Shown one piece after another: positions 1 through 6,210 of a stretch of 25,792 nt of DNA. Made by a program: the position numbers and the translations under genes. Numbering within the stretch: position 1 is the stretch's first letter; each line of letters starts with the position of its first letter. This stretch comes from an uncultured Desulfovibrionaceae bacterium (lineage in GTDB: Bacteria; Desulfobacterota; Desulfovibrionia; Desulfovibrionales; Desulfovibrionaceae). The notes below the pieces were generated by a model. The model searched no databases. It was not told the DNA's origin and saw only the letters and a program-made list of their open reading frames with translations. The DNA lies in contig CAMTOM010000001.1 in NCBI GenBank assembly GCA_947074125.1, positions 1 to 25,792 on the forward strand. Reading direction: 5' to 3'.

Positions 1-2
1 TC

Positions 3-599
3 ACACTCCCAGAACTCCAAATACAGCGCGGCGCAGCTATTGCGTTAACAGGCCCCAATGGAGCAGGAAAAAGCACACTTTTGCGCATTCTTGCCTTTCT
101 TGAATCCCCCACAAAAGGCGAACTCGATTTTTTTGGCACACCAGGTGTGCCCTTCAGGCGCGAAGTCACACTCTTGTTACAGGAGCCCTACCTGCTCCAT
201 CTGTCTGTTTTTGACAATGTGGCATATGGATTGAAAATTCGTGGTGAACGCCATTTAACCGATCGCGTTTTTACCGCACTGGACAGCGTTGGTCTGCCTC
301 CCGAATCTTTTCACCACCGCCAGCGCCACGAACTTTCTGGCGGTGAAAAACAGCGTGTTGCCCTTGCCGCACGCCTGATTTTGCGCCCACTCGCCCTGCT
401 CCTTGATGAACCCACCTCAAATCTCGATGCGCAAAGTATTGACGCCATCCACAGAGCAGTGATCCAGGCAGTTGGCGCAGGCACAACCGTCATCGTTGCC
501 AGCCACGACCATGCCTGGCTTGATACATTAAATGCCCGCCGGATACACCTGCACCCCAAAGAAGAGCACACCTCTTCTCTTTCTTCTGCACCCGCATAG
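3..599 (+). CDS. ABC transporter ATP-binding protein, tungstate/molybdate type (TupC-like), 5' partial
   Basis: ATPase subunit of an ABC importer, expected on the inner face of the membrane. The frame is open from the first bases of the window, so the N-terminus is missing. Visible in order: Walker A GPNGAGKST (51-77), a Q-loop in LLLQEPYLL, the signature LSGGEKQRVALAARL, Walker B LLLDEPTSNLD, and an H-loop in VIVASHDH. The motif order and the short domain with no C-terminal TOBE-like extension resemble the ATPases of Tup-type tungstate importers of sulfate reducers. Substrate specificity is an inference, because the permease and binding protein would lie upstream outside the window. A cut-off ATPase of another oxyanion importer is the main alternative. 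No terminator is evident after the stop. Confidence 0.85.
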   Translation, partial: TLPELQIQRGAAIALTGPNGAGKSTLLRILAFLESPTKGELDFFGTPGVPFRREVTLLLQEPYLLHLSVFDNVAYGLKIRGERHLTDRVFTALDSVGLPPESFHHRQRHELSGGEKQRVALAARLILRPLALLLDEPTSNLDAQSIDAIHRAVIQAVGAGTTVIVASHDHAWLDTLNARRIHLHPKEEHTSSLSSAPA

Positions 600-992
600 C
601 AAGCACCTCCTCCCTCACGCGCCTATTCCTTTCTGCAAATGAAAGACATCCTTGCCTTAACATACATTTCACTGTATACTACTGCTGCTTGATGCTTTTT
701 GCGTCCTGCATCCTACTACAGAGGTAATGGCATGTTTTTCCTGATGAACTGACACAAAGCTGCGCTTCACGGTGTGAAGTGTGTACAGGGGCGTGTGGCA
801 CGTTGGGAAGCTGTTATTTTTCCTCTGCCTTCCTTCTGATTTGCTCTGCCTATCACAAACGTTCCCCCTTTTCCTGTTCATGTTTCCGGTCATCCTCCTT
901 CTTTGAGAGTTGACCCCTTGATCACTACGCTTTGCCTGTCTTCAGGAAAGATGTCCTGGGCATTCCGCCCACATGTCTTTTATGGAGGAAGT
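600..992. other. Intergenic region upstream of yedE
   Basis: No convincing gene is seen in this 393-base gap. It holds a small perfect hairpin, CTTCAC-GGT-GTGAAG (765-779). A minus-strand open frame near 669-881 has a purine-rich AAGGAGG upstream but an unconvincing protein composition. The yedE reading frame is open back to 903, but the good ribosome binding site (TGGAGGAAGT) sits just before the ATG at 993. No clear promoter was found. Confidence 0.4.
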
Positions 993-2087
993 ATGAAAAG
1001 CCTACGCAACATTTTTGTCTCACCAGCAGGCATCATTCTTACAGGAGCCATCATTGGTCTTCTGGCCATATTATTGCAGCATTATGGCAATCCGGGCAAT
1101 ATGGGTATCTGCGTTGTCTGCTTCAATCGCGATATTGCAGGAGGTATCGGTCTGCACCGCGCCTCTGTTGTCCAGTATCTTCGACCGGAAATCATGGGAA
1201 TGCTGCTTGGAGCTTTTGTCGCAGCGCTTTTCTTCGGTGACTTTCGCGCCAGAGGAGGCTCCTCCCCTATCACGCGCTTTTTGCTCGGTGTTATTGCCTC
1301 TATAGGTGCTCTTGTCTTTTTGGGATGCCCCTGGCGCGCTATCCTGCGACTGGCTGGAGGAGACGGCAATGCCCTTTTCGGATTTGCGGGTATTTTTGTT
1401 GGCGTAGGCATTGGCACACTTTTCTTCCGTCAGGGATTTTCTTTGGGGCGCAATACCACACAGCACCGCGCTTCCGGTTTTGTCATGCCACTTATCATGC
1501 TTGCTCTTGTCCTGCTCTATCTTCTCTACCCCCCCATCGCAGGACAGGAAAAAAATGGCGTTCTTTTTTACTCCCTAAAAGGGCCTGGAGCCGCGCATGC
1601 TCCTTTTCTTCTCTCCATTGGCATAGGTCTGCTTGTTGGTTTTCTGGCACAGCGCAGCCGTTTTTGTACCATGGGAGCCATACGTGATGTCATACTGTTC
1701 CGGCACTGGCATCTGGCACTGGGGCTGGCAGCCATGCTTCTGGCAGCGCTTGTGGCAAATGTCGCACTGGGCAGCTTCAAGCCAGGATTTGAAGGACAGC
1801 CCATCGCCCACACCCAAAGCCTATGGAATTTTCTGGGCATGGTCACAGCCGGACTCGCCTTTGCCCTCGCCGGAGGCTGCCCGGGCCGCCAGATCTTTAT
1901 GGCTGGTGAAGGCGATAACGACGCGGCAGTCTTTATTCTGGGATTGATTGTTGGTGCAGCACTGTCACATAACTTTGATATGGCAAGCAGTCCGGCAGGC
2001 ATTGCAGCCAATGGCGCGGTTGCTGCCATCGGTGGTCTGGTTATCTGTCTTCTTATTGGAATAACAAATATAAGGAGGGGCGCATAA
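993..2087 (+). CDS. yedE: YedE/FdhT-type selenium (sulfur) membrane transport protein
   Basis: Polytopic inner-membrane protein of 364 aa in the YeeE/YedE family; the YedE branch is linked to selenium metabolism, probably moving a selenium or reduced-sulfur species into the cell. The chain is almost entirely hydrophobic helices and has an internal two-fold repeat. The first half carries C40 and C43 (ICVVCFNRD) and C112 (GCPWR); the second half carries C225 (RSRFCTMGAIRD) and C296 (GGCPGRQ). These paired cysteines are the expected relay residues. I chose ATG 993 because of TGGAGGAAGT just upstream; the frame is open back to 903. Its stop overlaps the next gene's ATG by one base (TAATG), implying translational coupling with the carrier protein. 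Family assignment is firm; selenium rather than thiosulfate is inferred from the neighbours. Confidence 0.9.
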   Translation: MKSLRNIFVSPAGIILTGAIIGLLAILLQHYGNPGNMGICVVCFNRDIAGGIGLHRASVVQYLRPEIMGMLLGAFVAALFFGDFRARGGSSPITRFLLGVIASIGALVFLGCPWRAILRLAGGDGNALFGFAGIFVGVGIGTLFFRQGFSLGRNTTQHRASGFVMPLIMLALVLLYLLYPPIAGQEKNGVLFYSLKGPGAAHAPFLLSIGIGLLVGFLAQRSRFCTMGAIRDVILFRHWHLALGLAAMLLAALVANVALGSFKPGFEGQPIAHTQSLWNFLGMVTAGLAFALAGGCPGRQIFMAGEGDNDAAVFILGLIVGAALSHNFDMASSPAGIAANGAVAAIGGLVICLLIGITNIRRGA

Positions 2088-2305
2088 TGACTTCACACAT
2101 TGATACCTGTGGTCTTTCCTGTCCACAACCCGTTCTTTTGTTTCTGACAGCATTGCGCAAAACAGAAGCAAAAGAGTTTGATGTGCTTGTCGATAATGAA
2201 GTCAGCCGAGAAAACGTCACACGCGCTGCCGAAAATCACGGATGCCATGTCACGGCACATCAGGAAGGCAATGACGTCACCCGACTTCATATTGCAAAAA
2301 ACTGA
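2087..2305 (+). CDS. TusA/YedF-like sulfur/selenium carrier protein (SirA family)
   Basis: Small cytoplasmic protein of 72 aa, the usual length for the TusA/SirA fold. The N-terminus has the family signature CGLSCPQP, with C12 in the CPxP motif as the expected persulfide or perselenide carrier and C8 as an extra nearby thiol. It begins within the yedE stop codon, with AAGGAGGGG eight bases upstream. In family knowledge, YedE and YedF-type carriers pair in selenium-using organisms: the membrane protein imports the chalcogen and the carrier accepts it. The longer YedF proteins carry a second C-terminal domain, absent here, so this is the single-domain form. Alternative: a sulfur-only carrier serving a thio-transfer pathway. 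Confidence 0.88.
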   Translation: MTSHIDTCGLSCPQPVLLFLTALRKTEAKEFDVLVDNEVSRENVTRAAENHGCHVTAHQEGNDVTRLHIAKN

Positions 2306-2321
2306 AATAGCCTTACCCTTT

Positions 2322-2356
2322 TCCTCTCCATGAAAGAATGTCTTTCATGGAGAGGA
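2322..2356 (+). repeat. Perfect 16-bp inverted repeat (intercistronic hairpin)
   Basis: Arms 2322-2337 and 2341-2356 are perfectly complementary with a 3-base ATG loop (core CCTCTCCATGAAAGA). It lies 17 bases after the carrier gene's stop. No T-tract follows on either strand, so it is not a classic rho-independent terminator. It more likely stabilises or processes the upstream mRNA, or marks a partial break before the DUF3343-type gene. Confidence 0.75.
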
Positions 2357-2562
2357 TGGCTGGCTTCACAAACAGATACAGCAGCAAATACGGCCATGCT
2401 TACAGAGAGTTACACAATATATCCCTCTCACAAACGCAGTACGGCATTCCATTTTAGAAAAGCTTTCCAGCAACATCAGAGATATACAAATACAGACATA
2501 AGAGATACGCTCTAAAGAGCATAGTATATTTTTCTGAAAAGAATGTTGCCAGAGGAATCAGT

Positions 2563-3132
2563 ATGGATATACTCCAAAAGATACGTACCTTTCTGGGCTT
2601 CTCCCCATCAAGCAGCACGCAGGGGATTTCCAGCAAGGGAATGCTCGTCTTTTCGCATACAGGCGAGGTCATTCGCGCAGAGCAGGTACTTTTGGATGCA
2701 GGCTTTTGTGTGGAAGTCAAAGGCCCACCGCCAGAATTGCGGACAGGGTGCGATATGATCGTTCTTTTTCCTTTACTGGAAGAAGTTGCGATACTTCAGA
2801 CTCTTGCACAGGCAGGACTTACACCGGATCAGACTGCGCCAGTGCAGGATACGCTGCTGGAGCCTGTATCTCTTTTTCACTGTGTTGATTTTGACAAATG
2901 GTTTATGGTGCGTGCTGCCAATATGAAAATTACTGCTGACAAGGAAAGCGGACGCATCGTCAATATTTCTGGAGGCGGATGCCCTGATGTTCCCTATCTG
3001 GCAAACCTTCTCACAGGACTGGATGTACGAACAGCACCAGAACCACGGACACTCGGTCATACTCTTTGCTGTTACAGCCTTCAAAAAGCTTTTGAAGAGC
3101 TGCGTCGCCATCTTCCTAAAGCCATACCGTGA
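2563..3132 (+). CDS. DUF3343 (putative Se/S carrier-like) protein with extra C-terminal domain
   Basis: Protein of 189 aa. Residues about 26-90 match the DUF3343 pattern: a short strand GMLVFSHTGEVIRAEQ, a helix ending LLDAGF, then PPPELRTGCDM with a cysteine, and a strand-helix finish. This family is known from selenium-related clusters as a putative Se/S carrier. Residues about 108-189 are not recognised; they contain C138 in GGGCPDVPYL and a CC pair near residue 166, so a second thiol-rich module is plausible. The start has AGAGGAATCAGT just upstream. The 257-base gap after the carrier gene contains only a strong hairpin and a small GCTCT-AA-AGAGC repeat. The stop TGA overlaps the next GTG start. 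Domain identity is by pattern recognition only. Confidence 0.72.
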   Translation: MDILQKIRTFLGFSPSSSTQGISSKGMLVFSHTGEVIRAEQVLLDAGFCVEVKGPPPELRTGCDMIVLFPLLEEVAILQTLAQAGLTPDQTAPVQDTLLEPVSLFHCVDFDKWFMVRAANMKITADKESGRIVNISGGGCPDVPYLANLLTGLDVRTAPEPRTLGHTLCCYSLQKAFEELRRHLPKAIP

Positions 3133-4016
3133 AACAGAATTCTTCGTTATGGCTTCTCGCGGGCACACTGCCTGATAGCACAATGCCACTGGAATACGGT
3201 CAGTACGACTGTGATGGCACACATCTCCTGTTGCCTTCTGGCAAACGTGTTTCCATTGTACGCGGCACAGCGGCTCTTGCTGGCGCCACAGCGAGGCTTT
3301 GTCGGCTTTGGGGGCTTCCCCTCCCACAGATTCTCCTGGGAGGCGATGAGGGAAAAGGAAATGGCAGTCGGGAAGTCTATGCCTGTCTTGAAACACATCT
3401 CGCAACAATCAAGCCACAGGGAATAACCTTCCACTATCTTTTTCCCGATGTTGACGGGCACAATCGTGTACTTATGGCACTGCAGGCACTCCAGCCATCC
3501 CCACTCACAGTAGCGGATGCCGGATTCATGTATGTGGCGAAAATGAGTGGCTATGCCAGCAACTATACCATTTTCACACCAGATGCGGGCGAAATGGCTT
3601 TTCTTGCCGATGAAAACGCGCCCCATCCTTTCTACACACGAGGATTTTTATTAGGGAACGAAAGCACGCTTCCAGCCCTGCTCAGCAGAGCGCATTCACA
3701 TGGCAACAGCGCGCAATACGTTCTTCTCAAAGGATCTTCTGACTACATCGCACATGCAGGAGAAATACGACATTGCGTCCATGAACCTTCCGTACCTGCC
3801 ATGGAGTGCATTGGCGGCACAGGAGATCTTATCACCGCCTTTGTCACCGCCTTTCTCATGCGTGGTGACGCTCCAGAGCAGGCCTGTCTCCATGCCGCGC
3901 AACTCAATCGTTTACTGGCTGCTATCGCGCAACCCACACCAGCCACACAGGTGGGAGAACTCCTCACCGCGCTCCCCGAAGCTCTTCAAAGGCTTGAATC
4001 GGAAAAGGCCTCATAA
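3129..4016 (+). CDS. Divergent YjeF-C/NnrD-like (carbohydrate-kinase fold) protein
   Basis: Cytoplasmic protein of 295 aa. The C-terminal two-thirds shows the ribokinase-like pattern of ADP-dependent NAD(P)H-hydrate dehydratases: VADAG, TPDAGEM, YVLLKGSSDY and GGTGDLITA, whose aspartate is the usual catalytic base. The N-terminal part is atypical: the usual glycine-rich GG-x-Y-GA segment is replaced by GGDEGKGNG, and an N-terminal cap of about 60 aa is unrecognised. The start is GTG 3129, sharing bases with the upstream TGA (GTGA), so it is translationally coupled to the DUF3343-type gene. This suggests a job in the selenium/sulfur cluster rather than plain NAD(P)HX repair. That role is inference; a housekeeping repair enzyme remains possible. 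Confidence 0.68.
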   Translation: MKQNSSLWLLAGTLPDSTMPLEYGQYDCDGTHLLLPSGKRVSIVRGTAALAGATARLCRLWGLPLPQILLGGDEGKGNGSREVYACLETHLATIKPQGITFHYLFPDVDGHNRVLMALQALQPSPLTVADAGFMYVAKMSGYASNYTIFTPDAGEMAFLADENAPHPFYTRGFLLGNESTLPALLSRAHSHGNSAQYVLLKGSSDYIAHAGEIRHCVHEPSVPAMECIGGTGDLITAFVTAFLMRGDAPEQACLHAAQLNRLLAAIAQPTPATQVGELLTALPEALQRLESEKAS

Positions 4017-4069
4017 CTGCCAGAGCACAGCACCGCCACACGACATATACCAGCCGCTGCCCTAAATAC

Positions 4070-5023
4070 TTATAGCTCCCGTCGGCGCAAAAGAAAGTAA
4101 AGACGAAATATCATGGGAAAACAAAAAGATGGGAGCCACGTGACCCACCATAACAGGCGATGCTTGCGCAAAAAAAGGCTTGGACGCAGCACGGTACGCG
4201 CCGCTTTTCCTTCTCCATCCCTCCAAAGTCCGACCGCTTCCTGAAAGTCTGCCCGCCTGAGCATTGCTTCTTTCACATTCGCATACTGCTCTGCAAAATG
4301 AGGATACAACTCTTCATATTTACGCACTATCTGTCGCGTTTCCTGAGCCCACAATGCGCTTTTGCGCATAGATTCATTGTTTCCATGCACCCGCCAGCGC
4401 GTCAGCACTTCAGGTAGATAGCCAATCTCGTGTAGATAGGCCAGGCGATAAAAAACGTCTGCTTCTTCGCATAGCTGCAACTGCATATCAAAAACAGCGC
4501 CCCCGCTATCCAGCTTCTCCAGCATATCCCTGCGCAACAATACTGAAGACATCGTGATCCATTGCCCCAAAAGAAGTTCGCGAAAAACCTGTCCACTTCG
4601 GGGCGTGCTGCGCGCAAAAACACGCCCCAGCACAAGCGATCCAGAAAAAATCTCTGTATCTGTACATACCAGCGCCCATGCCGGATTGTTTTCCATCGCT
4701 GCTACCTGTAATGCCAGCTTTTGGGGCAGCCAAACATCATCGCAATCCAAAAAAGCGATGTATCGTCCCCTTGCCTCACGCAAGGCGCAATTGCGCGCAG
4801 CACCTAATGGCAGACATTCAGATCCATAGCAGTAACGCATCGGAACACCAAAAGCTTTGGCAATACTCGCGCTGTTATCCGTTGAGGCATTATCCCAGAA
4901 AATAATTTCGTAATCCGTGAATGTCTGCATCCGCACAGAACACAAGGCTTCCTCAAGTGTCGCGGCACCATTATGACAATTCATAATGATAGAGACAGCA
5001 GGTATGGCAGAAGGATTGTGCAT
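4070..5023 (-). CDS. Family 2 glycosyltransferase (GT-A fold)
   Basis: Protein of 317 aa with the GT2 pattern at its N-terminus: VSIIMNCHNGAATLEEAL, then FWDNASTDNS for nucleotide-sugar binding, GAARNCAL, and the DxD-type motif FLDCDDVWLP around residues 91-100. The C-terminus (about 290-312) is hydrophobic followed by arginines, so the enzyme is probably membrane-associated. It would transfer a sugar from a nucleotide donor to a surface glycan or lipid; the acceptor is unknown. It starts 18 bases after the aminotransferase stop on the same strand, so the two are probably co-transcribed. No good ribosome binding site precedes the ATG, which fits coupling to the upstream gene. It converges on the YjeF-like gene with only 53 bases between. 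Confidence 0.88.
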   Translation of the reverse strand: MHNPSAIPAVSIIMNCHNGAATLEEALCSVRMQTFTDYEIIFWDNASTDNSASIAKAFGVPMRYCYGSECLPLGAARNCALREARGRYIAFLDCDDVWLPQKLALQVAAMENNPAWALVCTDTEIFSGSLVLGRVFARSTPRSGQVFRELLLGQWITMSSVLLRRDMLEKLDSGGAVFDMQLQLCEEADVFYRLAYLHEIGYLPEVLTRWRVHGNNESMRKSALWAQETRQIVRKYEELYPHFAEQYANVKEAMLRRADFQEAVGLWRDGEGKAARTVLRPSLFLRKHRLLWWVTWLPSFCFPMIFRLYFLLRRREL

Positions 5024-5041
5024 GACGATCTGACTGGACAG

Positions 5042-6187
5042 TTAAAGGCGGGCAAGTACACTGCGACACTGCAAGCAGATATATTTGATATCCTCTTCAG
5101 AAAGAAGAGGATGCAGTGGCAGGGAAAGAAGGCTGGCGTAAAGCTCTTCTGTTACGGGAAGCTGGGGTATGCCATGACCAAAACGAGCCAGCAGGTGATT
5201 GGGCTTATAATGTATCCCTGTTTCAATACCCTGCTGTGCGAGTGCATCGCGCAAGGCGTCCCTGCGCCCATTGAGAACCTGCACAGGAAAAATATGCGGT
5301 ACGATACTATCGCCTTCATCTTCATACAACAAGCACAAGGCCGATTCCTGAGACAGATACTGACGGTAGAGAGCCGCCAGTTGACATCGTTTGTGCGCAA
5401 AGCCTGTCGTGAAACGCGATAACTGCACACGCCCAATTGCCGCCATAATATTACTCATATGATAACGCCAGCCCTGACGCTCTACCTGCATATCCCAGGT
5501 ACGCTGTCCGGCAAAGCGTTTGCTGGTATCCTGCCGTACCCCCAGCAAACGGGCATCACGACAGCATTCCAAAAGCTGGGCATCACAACTGACAATGGCA
5601 CCGCCTTCACCAGAAGTCATATTTTTTATGCCATCAAAACTAAAACACGTAATATCACCAAAACTGCCGACTTTTCGCCCCTGATGCTGTGAACCAAAGG
5701 CATGTGCGGCATCTTCAATACAGCGCAATCCATGATGGGCAGCAAAGGCATGTACGTGAGAAAGCTCATAGGGATTACCTGCGTACAGCGCAGGCATAAT
5801 CGCGACAGTGCGGGACGTCAGGCGGGCAGCAGCATCATTCAAATCCAGCAGGCATGTACGGGGGTCAACCTCACACGGCACAGGAACACAACCTGCCGCA
5901 CATACTGCCTGAAAAGCCGCTACATATGTTAATGAGGGCAACAATACCTCGCCCCCCTGGGGCAAAGCACACTCCAAAGCCAAATGCAAGGCGGCTGTTC
6001 CTGATGACACAGTAACAACCTGTGTTGCATCCATACCAAGCCAGCACGCCAGCTCTTCTTCAAAGCAGCGGACTTCCTGTCCCATGCCAAGATAGCCATC
6101 TTCCAGCAACACTCTGGCGACAGCATCCGCTTCTTCAGTTCCCACAACAGAGCGCGAAAGGCGTATGGCAACAGCATCTTTACTCAT
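5042..6187 (-). CDS. DegT/DnrJ/EryC1/StrS-family PLP-dependent sugar aminotransferase
   Basis: Cytoplasmic enzyme of 381 aa, the normal family length. It is expected to transfer an amino group to a keto sugar nucleotide. Visible are the family N-terminus with GYLGMGQEV, SSGTAALHLAL for the cofactor phosphate, CIEDAAHAFG with the pyridine-contacting D159, and SFDGIKNMTSGEGG with the Schiff-base lysine K188. It lies 23 bases after the hybrid kinase stop and 18 bases before the glycosyltransferase. The pair suggests synthesis and transfer of an amino sugar for a surface polysaccharide or glycoprotein. The exact sugar cannot be read from sequence. Confidence 0.9.
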   Translation of the reverse strand: MSKDAVAIRLSRSVVGTEEADAVARVLLEDGYLGMGQEVRCFEEELACWLGMDATQVVTVSSGTAALHLALECALPQGGEVLLPSLTYVAAFQAVCAAGCVPVPCEVDPRTCLLDLNDAAARLTSRTVAIMPALYAGNPYELSHVHAFAAHHGLRCIEDAAHAFGSQHQGRKVGSFGDITCFSFDGIKNMTSGEGGAIVSCDAQLLECCRDARLLGVRQDTSKRFAGQRTWDMQVERQGWRYHMSNIMAAIGRVQLSRFTTGFAHKRCQLAALYRQYLSQESALCLLYEDEGDSIVPHIFPVQVLNGRRDALRDALAQQGIETGIHYKPNHLLARFGHGIPQLPVTEELYASLLSLPLHPLLSEEDIKYICLQCRSVLARL

Positions 6188-6210
6188 ATTCAGGTTCCGC
6201 CACGCCTCTC

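Noticed and set aside
669..893. Minus-strand open frame of about 70 aa with AAGGAGG nearby
   Set aside because: Composition is rich in S, R, K and T without hydrophobic pattern, and the purine box touches the first ATG. I could not support it as a gene.
2330..2515. Open frame starting in the loop of the 16-bp hairpin
   Set aside because: Its start lies inside the hairpin, with no ribosome binding site and an unlikely composition.
993..4016. In-frame TGA selenocysteine codons or SECIS elements in the selenium cluster
   Set aside because: All four genes end normally at plausible lengths and I saw no frame continuing past a TGA into conserved sequence.
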